This document shows, in pieces, positions 49,723 through 59,039 of a DNA stretch of 64,000 nt (position 1 is the first letter of the stretch; the number at the start of each line of letters is the position of its first letter). The stretch is taken from positions 43,972-107,971 of the forward strand of contig NZ_KI519394.1 in assembly GCF_000482385.1 (NCBI RefSeq). The letters run 5' to 3'. The translations under genes and the position numbers were made by a program. Under the pieces are notes generated by a model. That model had not been told where the DNA came from, made no database searches, and saw nothing but the letters and a program-made list of their open reading frames with translations. The stretch is from Nocardia sp. CNY236 (GTDB taxonomy: Bacteria; Actinomycetota; Actinomycetes; Mycobacteriales; Mycobacteriaceae).

Positions 49723-52347
49723 TCACCTGTTTCTGGATTCGCCCCGCATCACCGCCGCGAGAGCCTCGCGATCGGTGACATCCATCTTGCTACACGCGCG
49801 GTAGAGATGCCCCTCCACAGTGCGCACCGAAACGGTGAGCCGGTCGGCGATCTGCCGATTGGACAATCCTGCGGCAACCAGGTTCGCGATCTCGCGTTCG
49901 CGGACGGTCAACGGCAACGGTTGGGCGGCCTGCCGCAGAGCCGGGGTGCTCGCGCCGCCGCAGATCGCGGCCAGCCGGTTGGCGACCGCGGCGGACTCCA
50001 CCAGTCGACGTCGATCCCCGGCCCGCTCATAGGCCACCGCGGCTTGGGCCGCGGCATCGGCGGCCGAGAGCACTGCACCGATGCGCTCGAATTCCGCCAC
50101 GACGGAATCGAGTCCGGGGCCGTCACGAGCAGCCAGCGCCGCTGCGTGTCGTGCCTGGGCTTGTACCAATCGCCCGTCCACCCGAGCGGCGAGATCGGCC
50201 AATCGTTCGGCCACGGACTGCTCGCCGAAGCGAGCCGCGGTATGCAGCGCCATGGCCTCGATTGCGTGCTGATGTGCGTCGGACGCGGCGGCGGCGGCAT
50301 CGATCGCGAGCTGGACGGCGGGGATGGTGGCGCCTTCTGCGGCCGCCGCCCAAGCGCGGGCGATGTCCAGCTGGGGCTCGTACACCGCACTGTGCCTGCC
50401 TCCCCTGGCTGTGGCGTGCGCGATCGACTCGGCAGCAGCGCTGGCGCGCCCGAGCGCCGAGTATGCCTCGGCCAGGCGAATTCTCGCAGGGTACATCCAG
50501 GCGGCGGCCCCTTCGGCAGCCAATGCGGCCAGCGCCTGCTCCAGATTCTCGATGCCGTCGAGGAACCGTCCCTGCGCGACGTCCACCGTGCCTTGCAGGA
50601 TTTTCGACATCCCCCAGGCCAGATATTGGCCGGGCGACGAGTAGCCGAAGTATGCGCCGGCGCACTGCCGCGCGGCCTCCAGTTCGCCGGTGAAGGTCAG
50701 CGCCAGCACCTCGGCATGGGTGGACATGAAACGATTCAGTCCGTCGATATGGTGTTCCACCTCGTGGCCGCGGGCCGCATAGGCTCGGGCCGCCTCGGCT
50801 CTGCCGGTCAATGCCGAGGCAAGGCCGCCGCCGAACGAAGCCCACCACACCGCCCATGCCGGCGCGCCGGCCGTGGACATGACCGTATCTGCCGCAGCGA
50901 TCGCATCGTCGAGGCGATTCTCATTGACCGCGGTCGCCGAGGCCAGCCCGGTGAGGATGACCGAGATCGTTGGATGGCGCACCTTCGCCTGTACCAGCGC
51001 CAGCACCTGATCGGCGCGATCGGCATCACCCATGGCCCACAACAGATTCGCGACCCGGGTGCTGCCCCAGCGGGCGAGTTGCACCTCGTCGAGTTGGTCG
51101 GGGTCGAAACTGGCCAGCGTGCGTTCCGCCTCGATTCGGTGGCCCTGCCACAGCAGGGCACGGGCCAGCAGATCGGCGGCTTCCACACCGCCGCCGCGCT
51201 CGACCGCGGCGCGGGCGAACCGTTCACCCAGCGGCAGATTCGCCAACCCGATCGCGTCGGCGGCTGCCGCCTCGAACAATTCCAGATCCGCGGACTTGTC
51301 ACTGTCCAAGGCCAATTCGGCCAACCGAATGCGGTCGGCAGCAGAGTTGATCGGACGTTCTTTCAGCGAGGAATACAGCTGCCCCCGCAGCCGCCGCGCG
51401 GACGCGATACCGAGCCGGCGCCGAATCACCTCGCCGAACAAGGGGTGGGTGTAGCGCACCGACACCTCGTGCGCACTCTCGACCACTCGGATCACGGTGC
51501 GCGCTTCGGCGGACTCCACTGCGTGCTCGCCCACCAACTGCGCGAGCACGTCCAGATCGATGGGCTCACAGAAGGTCAACAGTTCCAGCACCCGCAGCAC
51601 CGGATCGGGCAGCTGCTCGACCCGGTCCTCCAACAACGCGGCCAGCTCCGAGGTCACCGCCGCGCGCCCGCGCAACTGCCACACCCCATTGACCGGACGC
51701 AACGTGCCCGCCTCCAGAGCACCCTCGACCAAATGCCGTAGGAACAGCGCGTTTCCGGCGGAGGACTCCCACATCAGGTTCGCGGTGAACCCCTCGAGTT
51801 GGCCGCCGAGCATCGACTCCACCAACTCGACGCTTTGATGCTGTGTGAACGGGCGCAGATCGACGCGTGTCAGATGTCCGTCCTTCCACAGCGAGGTGAC
51901 CGCGTCCGGCGTCGGGACTCCACTGCGCACGGTGACTACGATGCGTGCCGCTTTGTCGATGGCCAGCTGCAGCAGGAGCGTCGCCGACAGTTGATCGAGC
52001 AGGTGGGCGTCGTCCACGCCGATCACCGTGTCGCCATCGGCGAGCAGCGACTCGCGTGCCGCCGACATGAACGTCACCGGGTCGTGCGCGGTGTAGACAC
52101 CGACCATGTGCGCGAACACCCCGAGCGGGATACTACGCGCCGACTCGGTGCCCGACACCCACCGAACATTGCCGCCCAGCGCGCCGGTGGCGTGCCGAGC
52201 CAGGGTGGTCTTGCCCACTCCCGCGTCACCGGTCAGAACCACTCCGACATGCTCCGACCCGGCCAAAGTCGCACGAATCGCTTCGAATTCGCTTCCCCGC
52301 TCGATCATCGGCCAGTTCCGAGCCATGTTCGTACTGTAGATCTTCAC
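49723..52347 (-). CDS. LAL-type LuxR-family regulator
   Basis: An 874-residue regulator with AAA-type ATPase and LuxR HTH. Walker A LTGDAGVGKTTLARH is at about 38-52 and Walker B TVIGVDDAHLLDQ near 108; long helical repeats follow, and the C-terminus LTVREREIANLVAAGLSNRQIADRLTVSVRTVEGHLYRACSKMDV is the HTH. LAL regulators often control secondary metabolism or stress genes. A 12-bp palindrome CGATCATGATCG (52348-52359) touches the GTG start; ATG at 52326 is an alternative. It probably drives the downstream lipoprotein gene. Confidence 0.9.
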   Translation of the reverse strand: MKIYSTNMARNWPMIERGSEFEAIRATLAGSEHVGVVLTGDAGVGKTTLARHATGALGGNVRWVSGTESARSIPLGVFAHMVGVYTAHDPVTFMSAARESLLADGDTVIGVDDAHLLDQLSATLLLQLAIDKAARIVVTVRSGVPTPDAVTSLWKDGHLTRVDLRPFTQHQSVELVESMLGGQLEGFTANLMWESSAGNALFLRHLVEGALEAGTLRPVNGVWQLRGRAAVTSELAALLEDRVEQLPDPVLRVLELLTFCEPIDLDVLAQLVGEHAVESAEARTVIRVVESAHEVSVRYTHPLFGEVIRRRLGIASARRLRGQLYSSLKERPINSAADRIRLAELALDSDKSADLELFEAAAADAIGLANLPLGERFARAAVERGGGVEAADLLARALLWQGHRIEAERTLASFDPDQLDEVQLARWGSTRVANLLWAMGDADRADQVLALVQAKVRHPTISVILTGLASATAVNENRLDDAIAAADTVMSTAGAPAWAVWWASFGGGLASALTGRAEAARAYAARGHEVEHHIDGLNRFMSTHAEVLALTFTGELEAARQCAGAYFGYSSPGQYLAWGMSKILQGTVDVAQGRFLDGIENLEQALAALAAEGAAAWMYPARIRLAEAYSALGRASAAAESIAHATARGGRHSAVYEPQLDIARAWAAAAEGATIPAVQLAIDAAAAASDAHQHAIEAMALHTAARFGEQSVAERLADLAARVDGRLVQAQARHAAALAARDGPGLDSVVAEFERIGAVLSAADAAAQAAVAYERAGDRRRLVESAAVANRLAAICGGASTPALRQAAQPLPLTVREREIANLVAAGLSNRQIADRLTVSVRTVEGHLYRACSKMDVTDREALAAVMRGESRNR

Positions 52348-52596
52348 CGATCATGATCGAAGCCGAGCGAGACCGAGACAACGCACGGCTGCGCAGAGAG
52401 GCCACGAATACCGTTTCGATAGACAGCGACCCGACGCGACACCGACCACTCGGTCGCTGTGCCACCCTTCCGGAAGGAATGAGCTCTATCGGACCGACCG
52501 AACACCGCTGAGGTACTGGAAGTATCAACGCGCCTGGTTGTCGGCGCTGATGATGTATGGGGTCCAGATCTGTCCAGCCACTGCTACGGTCGTGCC

Positions 52597-52905
52597 ATGT
52601 TCGCTCTCGTGGTGAAGTTCGACCTGTTCGACGAGGACGCCGCCGACTCGTTCGACACGCTTGTCGCCGACACCGTCCGGCAGATTGCCGAGCACGAGCC
52701 CGGCACGCTGGTCTATTCAACACACACCGTCGACGATGAGCCGCTGTCGCGAATCTTCTATGAGGTCTACGCCGACCGCGAAGCTTTTGGCGAGCACGAG
52801 CGACAACCGCATATCCGTGCCTTCCTCGACCGTCGCACCGAGTACGTCGAATCGTTTCGGGTGGAGTTCCTCGGCGACGGCCCGGCAAAGGGCCTTCCCG
52901 ACTAG
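52597..52905 (+). CDS. Antibiotic biosynthesis monooxygenase (ABM) domain protein
   Basis: A 102-residue ferredoxin-fold protein: ALVVKFDLFDEDAADSFDTLVADTVRQIAEHEPGTLVYSTHTV is the ABM pattern, with a C-terminal EYVESFRVEF strand. Members are small monooxygenases or quinol-like enzymes; a function cannot be assigned here. Its TAG stop and the stop of the convergent XRE gene share a single CTAG. It has no adjacent biosynthetic genes. Confidence 0.85.
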   Translation: MFALVVKFDLFDEDAADSFDTLVADTVRQIAEHEPGTLVYSTHTVDDEPLSRIFYEVYADREAFGEHERQPHIRAFLDRRTEYVESFRVEFLGDGPAKGLPD

Positions 52906-54110
52906 AGGCGCTGAGCGATTCCGCACCACATGGCGAACCCATGGACACTGTCGACCATGCGAGCCTCGGCGCGGGCCAACGCACGGACGGTCTCGTGCAC
53001 CATCGGGTGGTAGCGGGTCTGTACTGGGGCGATCGACTTCGCGGTCTGTAGCGCGTCGAACGCCCGGCGTCGGTCCCCATGGAACAGGTAGGCGCGTGAC
53101 AGGTCGATGTAGTGGTGGCCTGCGCGCTCCTTGGGCGCATCAGCGGGGATCACCAGGGCGCGTGCGCGGTTCAGTGCCTCCGTTGCGTCCATCGCTTCGA
53201 CAGCGAGCGCTACCGACCAAATGCCGACATTCGTCGGACCAAAGCTGAGCACATGATCGCTATCGTCTCCGAGACGCTCCGCACTGGCCCGGGCTTCTGC
53301 AAGGTGTTCGTCGGCGAGGGTCCCGCGGCCGGATCGCGAAGCAGCGAGACCGGACTGCAAGTGCAATCCGCCCCACGCAATCAGGTCGTCGCGGTGACCG
53401 AGTCCGAGTCGCGGCGCAATCTCGCTTCGGCACCGTTCGAGGAAGCTGAGCGCGGTCGTCCAGTCGCCTCCGGAAGTTAGTTGCGCCGCCCTCTGAAACT
53501 GTGCCGTCGCCTTCCACAGGGGATTGTCGGCCTCTGTAGCGGCCCATGCGATCCTGTCGACAGCTACGGCGGCCAGGTCCGCATAGCCGAGCTTGTGTGC
53601 GAGTGAATGGGCCGAGTAGTACAGCTCGCACAACATCACCAGGGCGCGGATCCGGTCAGCGCCGGTCGCACGGTGGGCCGCAGCGCGCACTTCACTGAGG
53701 AGGTCGGGCAGGCGTTGGCCAAGCTTGTGAAAACTTGCGGCACGACGCCAGATGCACACCTTGTCTACATCGGTGCCCAGCCTCGCCAGCGGTCGGGGTT
53801 CGACCACGGCCGCGCTGTCGATATCGTAGGCGGCCAGTTCGGTGCGCAGCACAGCAATCGCAGAATGTACCTCGGTATCCGGACCAGGCACAGGCGTATA
53901 CGGTTGCCCGGTCAAGTCGGTTACCGACAACCGCAATGCTCTGGATACCGCACCCAAGAACGCAGGCGTCGCCGGCGCCCGCCGTTGCTCAACAGCGCTC
54001 ACCAGCGCAGTCGACACACACGCCTTCTCAGCGAGTTGCTTTTGTGTCAGGCCCGCCAGCCTCCGAGCCTCCGCCACTCTGGCCGCTACTGCCGCGCGAT
54101 CTCCGATCAT
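52902..54110 (-). CDS. XRE-family regulator with TPR-like C-terminal domain
   Basis: A 402-residue protein starting MIGDRAAVAARVAEARRLAGLTQKQLAEKACVSTALVSAVEQ; residues about 5-60 are the Cro/CI-type HTH. The remainder is helical repeats (AADLAAVAVDRIAW, RAGHHYIDLSRAYLFHGDRRRAF), as in actinobacterial regulators that sense peptides or other ligands. GGTGG lies 6 nt before the ATG. The 21-bp dyad at 54158-54178 is 47 nt upstream and probably its operator. It is divergent from the small membrane protein and resolvase-like genes. Confidence 0.88.
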   Translation of the reverse strand: MIGDRAAVAARVAEARRLAGLTQKQLAEKACVSTALVSAVEQRRAPATPAFLGAVSRALRLSVTDLTGQPYTPVPGPDTEVHSAIAVLRTELAAYDIDSAAVVEPRPLARLGTDVDKVCIWRRAASFHKLGQRLPDLLSEVRAAAHRATGADRIRALVMLCELYYSAHSLAHKLGYADLAAVAVDRIAWAATEADNPLWKATAQFQRAAQLTSGGDWTTALSFLERCRSEIAPRLGLGHRDDLIAWGGLHLQSGLAASRSGRGTLADEHLAEARASAERLGDDSDHVLSFGPTNVGIWSVALAVEAMDATEALNRARALVIPADAPKERAGHHYIDLSRAYLFHGDRRRAFDALQTAKSIAPVQTRYHPMVHETVRALARAEARMVDSVHGFAMWCGIAQRL

Positions 54111-54157
54111 GGTCACCACCGTTTCATTGAACGCTGTGCCGAGCCCGCAGTGACAAG

Positions 54158-54178
54158 AGTACGAAAAACTTTCGTACT
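54158..54178. promoter_or_regulatory. Perfect 9-bp-arm palindrome, probable XRE operator
   Basis: AGTACGAAA (54158-54166) and TTTCGTACT (54170-54178) are exact reverse complements around AAC. The dyad lies between the divergent XRE gene and the membrane protein gene, suited to control both. Confidence 0.72.
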
Positions 54179-54283
54179 TCACATCTGAGAAGAAGGTCAT
54201 GGTTGAATCCACGCCCCGACGCCGAGTGGCCGTCATTCCGACGTCGGGTGTACTCCACACCCGTGCAGCTGGAGGCATCTGCC

Positions 54284-54547
54284 ATGGAAATTTTCGTCTC
54301 TTTGGTTCTCACCGCGTTGGTCCTATTCCTGGTCGTAGCCGCATCTCCCGGCCCCACCAGACATGAGCACGGCCTGACAGTCTCCGAAATCAAGACCCGG
54401 ATCGCGGCCGAACTCGGCCGTGGAGGGACTGAAACAAGGCAGTTTCCGCGTGGTGCGCGCAAGAAACAAACGGTTTTCGCCAGTGCTGATGCACGCCACT
54501 ATGAGAACGAAACGCTTGCGTGTCCTCGGGCCGTCGCGAGGCGATAG
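54284..54547 (+). CDS. Small membrane-anchored protein of the XRE module
   Basis: An 87-residue protein from ATG 54284, with GGAGG 8 nt before it. MEIFVSLVLTALVLFLVVAAS is a single N-terminal membrane helix, followed by PGPTRHEHGLTVSEIKTRIAAEL and a basic tail. I recall similar small genes next to XRE regulators in Nocardia, but no function is known. The tail after about residue 50 has weak coding character. It begins a short plus-strand unit with the resolvase-like gene, 28 nt downstream. Confidence 0.65.
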   Translation: MEIFVSLVLTALVLFLVVAASPGPTRHEHGLTVSEIKTRIAAELGRGGTETRQFPRGARKKQTVFASADARHYENETLACPRAVARR

Positions 54548-54575
54548 GTGTGATCACTCAAGTGAAGGGGAAGAC

Positions 54576-54878
54576 TTGACATCGAAGCAGGTCGCTATCG
54601 GCTACATACGCCGTGATGTCTCCGGCATATCTCAGAACTGGGATGAAATTCAGATCCGCAGCCTCGCAAGTAGACTCAGATACGACCTGGCCAAGACCAT
54701 TGTGTTCGAGGCGGGTACCAATGCTCCGATCGCGAAATTGATGAATGCCGTGTGGGCGGCCAACGCAGCCGCTGTGATCGTACCTAGTGTGTGGCATTTC
54801 GGCCCAACCGTGCCAGCCGAGCTTGTCACGCTTGCCGATGTGATTACTGTGCGGCCGCGGCACACATATACCAGGTAG
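54576..54878 (+). CDS. Degenerate serine-resolvase-like domain protein
   Basis: About 100 residues from TTG 54576, with GGGGA 6 nt before it. LTSKQVAIGYIRRDVSG resembles the first strand and serine region of resolvases (Y.RVS), SQNWDEIQIRSLASRLRYDLAKTIVF matches the following helix and strand, and AAVIVPSVWHFG the place where resolvases carry the D-R-x-x-R arginines, which are absent here. There is no DNA-binding domain. It is therefore probably not a recombinase but a reused resolvase fold. Partner of the small membrane protein and divergent XRE regulator. Confidence 0.62.
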   Translation: MTSKQVAIGYIRRDVSGISQNWDEIQIRSLASRLRYDLAKTIVFEAGTNAPIAKLMNAVWAANAAAVIVPSVWHFGPTVPAELVTLADVITVRPRHTYTR

Positions 54879-54922
54879 CGACCGGGGTGTTCGACTGTGA
54901 CGCACCCGCGGACAATCATGCG

Positions 54923-55087
54923 GTGACAATGCCCCGATTGCGGGTCCTGATCGACAACAGACCCGCGCTGCACCTCTATCGGGCATGTGGTTTCGCATTC
55001 AGCGGCCTGCATCTCGAGCGAGCGTTGTCATCGGGCTGCCGCGTCATGGTTCACGAAATGGAATTACCGCGGGCAGAGGTCATCTGA
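54923..55087 (+). pseudogene. GNAT acetyltransferase C-terminal remnant
   Basis: The frame MPRLRVLIDNRPALHLYRACGFAFSG is the last part of a GNAT domain (N.PAL.LY...GF), followed by a final strand (RVMVHEMELP). The acetyl-CoA-binding half is absent. Fifty-five residues of a usual 150 remain. It is probably a decayed gene beside the accessory XRE module. Confidence 0.6.
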
Positions 55088-55278
55088 GCTCTTTCCTGAC
55101 AGAGGTATCGGGATGATCGGGCCGCATGATCCCCCCACTGCGCGAGCAGAGAAGCACTGTGGCCGTGGCAGTTCGGCGCCCGATCCTGTCAGCAGGCTGA
55201 CATTCTGCTGTGCCCGATGATGCCGACCGTGTTGGCTGCCAGGAGTGACACCACCGGCTCTCTAGAGAGGAATCGGCA

Positions 55279-55848
55279 ATGACCACATCCGCTTCCAGCA
55301 GTTCGTCCAGCCCGAGTACCGGCGCCGGCCGTGCGATCGGTTTCGCCGCAGGATGGGGCGCACTCGCCGGCACTGCCGCATCCCTGGTGATGGCCATCTA
55401 CGCCATGATCGCCGCAGCCACCTACCAAGACACGGGCTTCTTCACCCCGCTGTACCACATCGCGTCCACCTTCATCGCTCCGGACACGATGATGAATTCG
55501 ATGCAGCAGGCAGGGGCAGGCGACAGCTTCTTCTTCTCCTTCGGCCCCGCTGCGCTCGGCGTGGTCATCCACATGGCGGTCGGCGCCGGCTACGGAGCTC
55601 TCTTCGGTGTCGGCGCCCGCGTCGCGCGCATGCACGCAGCAGCCGTACTCGCTGCCGGCCTGGGATGGGGTCTGGTCGTTTTCGCCATCAGCACCTGGAT
55701 CGGACTACCGCTTGCAGCAGCGCTCTTCGATGGCGGTGACCCCATCCGCGACATGGCCGACATGGTCGGCTACCCGACCTTCGTAGGCGAGCACCTGCTC
55801 TACGGTGGCGCGCTCGGTGCGATCCTGGCCTACCGGCGCAACAGCTGA
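55279..55848 (+). CDS. Hypothetical membrane protein
   Basis: A 189-residue protein with four or five hydrophobic helices (about 20-48, 92-112, 120-142, 165-185) and a Ser-rich N-terminus. GAGAGGAA lies a few nt upstream of the ATG. No family with known function is recognised. The gene stands alone between the accessory region and purA. Confidence 0.82.
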   Translation: MTTSASSSSSSPSTGAGRAIGFAAGWGALAGTAASLVMAIYAMIAAATYQDTGFFTPLYHIASTFIAPDTMMNSMQQAGAGDSFFFSFGPAALGVVIHMAVGAGYGALFGVGARVARMHAAAVLAAGLGWGLVVFAISTWIGLPLAAALFDGGDPIRDMADMVGYPTFVGEHLLYGGALGAILAYRRNS

Positions 55849-55983
55849 CATCAGCCGCCGCGCTGACCGGGCAGGGTGTCCGGCCACGGACAGAATCTGC
55901 GAACGCCGCCGATACCGCCGCGTCGGTCTTGTGCGCGCTCAGAGCGATCCGGTCTGCCGAGCAGCCGATGGCAAGCAGCACGG

Positions 55984-57273
55984 CTAACCCAGGACATCGT
56001 GTCGGACGATCGTCTGGTCCCGGCCGGGTCCGACACCGATGCAGGAAACACGGGCACCGGACAGCTCCTCCAGACGCGACACGTAATCGCGAGCATGCGC
56101 CGGCAATTGTTCGTAGGTCCGAACATCGGAGATGTCTTCCCACCAGCCCGGCAAATATTCGTAAATCGGCTTCGCGTGGTGGAATTCGGTCTGTGTGGTC
56201 GGCATCTGTTCGACCCGTTCGCCATCGATTTCGTAGGCGACACAGATCGGCACCGTCTCCAGACCGGAGAGAACATCGAGTTTGGTGAGGAAAAAGTCGG
56301 TGATGCCGTTGACCCGCGTGGCATACCGGGCGATCACCGCGTCGAACCAACCGCAGCGGCGAGCCCGGCCGGTGGTGACGCCCACCTCGCCGCCGGCCTT
56401 GGCCAGGTAGGCGCCGGACTCGTCGAACAGTTCGGTCGGAAACGGACCGGAGCCCACACGGGTGGTGTAGCTCTTGAGAATGCCGAGCACCGCGGTGATC
56501 TTGTTGGGTCCGATCCCCGCGCCGACCGCCGCACCGCCCGCGGTCGGGTTCGACGAGGTGACATACGGATATGTGCCGTGGTCCACGTCCAGCAGGGTGC
56601 CCTGAGAGCCCTCCAGCAAGACGGTCTCGTCTCGCTCCAACGCCAGATTCAGCTGCAGCCGAGTGTCGGCGATGCGGTGCTTGAAGCTGTCGGCTTGGGT
56701 GAGGATTTCATCGACCACCTGATGCGGGTCCAGTGCTCGCCGGTTGTAGATCTTGACCAGCACCTGGTTCTTGAATTCCAGCGCGGCCTCGACCTTCTGC
56801 GTGAGGATCTTCTCATCGAGCACATCGGCAACGCGCACGCCCACACGGGCGACCTTGTCCTGATAACACGGACCGATACCACGGCCGGTGGTACCGATCT
56901 TCTTGCTGCCGAGGAAGCGTTCGGTGACTTTGTCGATGGCCACGTGGTAGGGCATGATCAGGTGCGCATCGGCGGACAGGAACAGGCCGGAGGTATCCAC
57001 GGCACGCTCTTCCAGGCCGGCCAACTCCGCGAGCAACACGCCGGGATCGATCACGACGCCATTGCCGATCACGTTCCTCACCCCCGGGGTGAGGATCCCC
57101 GACGGAATCAGATGCAGCGCGAAATTGTCGCCGTTGGGCAGCACCACGGTGTGGCCTGCGTTGTTGCCACCCTGGTAGCGGACCACCCACTGCACCCGAC
57201 CACCGAGCAGATCGGTTGCTTTACCCTTTCCCTCGTCGCCCCATTGGGCGCCGATCAGGACGATTGCCGGCAT
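55984..57273 (-). CDS. purA: Adenylosuccinate synthetase PurA
   Basis: A 429-residue enzyme that joins IMP and aspartate with GTP in AMP synthesis. Start MPAIVLIGAQWGDEGKGKATDLLG contains the catalytic Asp and the GTP-loop at 10-18; QGGNNAGHTVV, GTTGRGIGPCYQDKVAR, EGSQGTLLDVDHGTYPYVTSSN and the C-terminal GVGPGRDQTI are all conserved. Length is that of the family. Orientation opposite to the Rv0358-like gene, as in M. tuberculosis (purA-Rv0358). Confidence 0.97.
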   Translation of the reverse strand: MPAIVLIGAQWGDEGKGKATDLLGGRVQWVVRYQGGNNAGHTVVLPNGDNFALHLIPSGILTPGVRNVIGNGVVIDPGVLLAELAGLEERAVDTSGLFLSADAHLIMPYHVAIDKVTERFLGSKKIGTTGRGIGPCYQDKVARVGVRVADVLDEKILTQKVEAALEFKNQVLVKIYNRRALDPHQVVDEILTQADSFKHRIADTRLQLNLALERDETVLLEGSQGTLLDVDHGTYPYVTSSNPTAGGAAVGAGIGPNKITAVLGILKSYTTRVGSGPFPTELFDESGAYLAKAGGEVGVTTGRARRCGWFDAVIARYATRVNGITDFFLTKLDVLSGLETVPICVAYEIDGERVEQMPTTQTEFHHAKPIYEYLPGWWEDISDVRTYEQLPAHARDYVSRLEELSGARVSCIGVGPGRDQTIVRHDVLG

Positions 57274-57552
57274 GGTCGTGTCTCCTACGGTTCGACAGGC
57301 AACACAGGCGTGTTGCAGCTACCTGCCGTACTGAGGCGGTGGCCGGAGGCACAGTGTAGCCGACGCGTTCGAAGCAGGGGCGGATCGGATCACGACGTGA
57401 GCTCGACACCCGTGCGGTCACGCCAGGACGAATGCACCCTGGGACTATGGTTGCACGGCACACCGAGCAGGAGCACGGCGTGGACAGGTGAGCCGGATCG
57501 GGCTCGCACAGATGCGGCCCGAGACCGATGTCATCGGCTCGAACCGAGGAAG

Positions 57553-58224
57553 GTGTACGGCGGCTTGAGTATCCATGTTCTCCGCTGCGAGCACGCACCC
57601 GTACCGCTGGCACTCTCGGCGCTGCCGACCACCCAGACGGCCGCCGTTCCCGAATCGGCAGACATCGACCAACTGCTCCCCGTCCTGGCGGTCGACAACC
57701 TACCGCGGCTGATCGTGCTGGGCGAGGATGCGGCACTGGCCGCGGTACTCACCCACCTGATGCGCACCGAGCAATTGCACGTGGAGATCGGCTATGTCCC
57801 GGTCGAGAAAACCTATGCTTCCCGCGGCTACCAGACCGGCACCGGTAACACCGCGGCTCGACGCGCCCTCGAAGGCCGCGCGGAGCCGACACCGCTGATT
57901 CGCGACGACCTCGGCAAGGTACTCGTCGGCCGAGCGATGATCACCGGCGTCGGCGAGGAAAAACTGACCGGCGAGGCCTATGTCGACGACGCCCAACTGT
58001 TCTCCGGAAAAGTCACGGTCATGATCATCTCACCGACCCTGGACCTTCCCGGGGTGCGCGCGAGCGTGCGGAAGGGGCTTCGCCAACGACCCTGGCTTCG
58101 AGGGCGGGCAGCCCAACTCGGCACCCCAGGGGCGATTGTGACCAGAGACGGCGTCCGCGCCGACCGCCCGGTGCCACGCTCGAGCTTCTATCGTCACCAC
58201 GAACCCTGGCTGCTGGTGCGATGA
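57553..58224 (+). CDS. Conserved hypothetical protein (Rv0358-like)
   Basis: About 223 residues from GTG 57553 (VYGGLSIHVLRC); a TTG at 57565 is an alternative and start evidence is weak. The body (HAPVPLALSALPTTQTAAVPE, then RLIVLGEDAALAAVLTHLMRTEQLHVEIGYVPVEKTYASRGYQTG) resembles the N-terminal nucleotide-binding half of diacylglycerol-kinase-like proteins, though the family match is loose. It overlaps the M50 protease gene by 4 nt (ATGA), and the pair is kept in mycobacteria (Rv0358-Rv0359). Confidence 0.82.
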   Translation: MYGGLSIHVLRCEHAPVPLALSALPTTQTAAVPESADIDQLLPVLAVDNLPRLIVLGEDAALAAVLTHLMRTEQLHVEIGYVPVEKTYASRGYQTGTGNTAARRALEGRAEPTPLIRDDLGKVLVGRAMITGVGEEKLTGEAYVDDAQLFSGKVTVMIISPTLDLPGVRASVRKGLRQRPWLRGRAAQLGTPGAIVTRDGVRADRPVPRSSFYRHHEPWLLVR

Positions 58225-59003
58225 GTTCACCGTTCCCGCTCGAGGGCAGGCGTCGCGCCGTACGACCGAGCCCGGTATTCCTCGCCGTGATCGCCATCAC
58301 TGCGCTGGGCGGCGCGCTGGCCTGGGATGCGCCCCTGGACTCGATCAGGGCCAAGGTAGGCGTTTTCGTCTTCGTGGTATTCGGGTGGGTCGTCACATTG
58401 TGTCTGCACGAGTTCGCGCATGCGTTCACCGCATGGCGTGCGGGCGATCGGGAAGTCGAGTTGCGCGGCTATCTGACCTTGAACCCGCTGAAGTACAGCC
58501 ATCCACTGCTCTCGATCGTCCTGCCGATGGTGTTCATCGCCCTGGGCGGCATCGGCCTGCCAGGTGGTGCGGTCTACGTGCATACCCACAACGTGGCGCC
58601 GCGCACGCAACGGATGATCAGTGCCGCCGGACCGGCCGTGAACGCGCTGTGGGCGGTGGTGCTGCTGGCGATCGTTCGGTTCCAAGGCAGCGCCGATGCC
58701 CATCCGGCGTTCTGGTTCGGTGTGAGTTTTCTTGCGTTCCTGCAGATCACGGCAACCCTGTTGAATCTGCTGCCGCTGCCGGGACTGGACGGATACGGGA
58801 TCGTCGAGCCGTCGTTGAGCTATGCGACCCGCCGCTCGCTCGATCAATTCAAGCCGTTCGGAATCCTGATTCTGTTCGCGTTGATCTTCACCCCTGCGAT
58901 CAATCAACTGTTCTTCGATGTGGTGTACACACTGTTCGAACTGTCCGGGGTCCCGTCGAACTGGTCGCGCTACGGCGGCTACTCGACTCGATTCTGGACC
59001 TGA
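58221..59003 (+). CDS. M50-family membrane metalloprotease (Rv0359-like)
   Basis: A 260-residue membrane protein with about six helices. The zinc site HEFAH is at 63-67 and the second motif NLLPLPGLDGYGI gives the third ligand Asp; both are typical of site-2 proteases of the SpoIVFB/rhomboid-like M50 class. It would cleave a membrane-bound substrate. No anti-sigma factor is nearby. ATGA overlap with the Rv0358-like gene suggests a shared role. Confidence 0.92.
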   Translation: MSSPFPLEGRRRAVRPSPVFLAVIAITALGGALAWDAPLDSIRAKVGVFVFVVFGWVVTLCLHEFAHAFTAWRAGDREVELRGYLTLNPLKYSHPLLSIVLPMVFIALGGIGLPGGAVYVHTHNVAPRTQRMISAAGPAVNALWAVVLLAIVRFQGSADAHPAFWFGVSFLAFLQITATLLNLLPLPGLDGYGIVEPSLSYATRRSLDQFKPFGILILFALIFTPAINQLFFDVVYTLFELSGVPSNWSRYGGYSTRFWT

Positions 59004-59039
59004 ATTCCGGTCCGAGGCCACCGACTCGCCGCGATCCAC

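Noticed and set aside
49555..51741. A 728-codon plus-strand frame opposite the LAL regulator
   Set aside because: The minus-strand gene has clear Walker and HTH motifs; the opposite frame has none and is an artefact of high GC.
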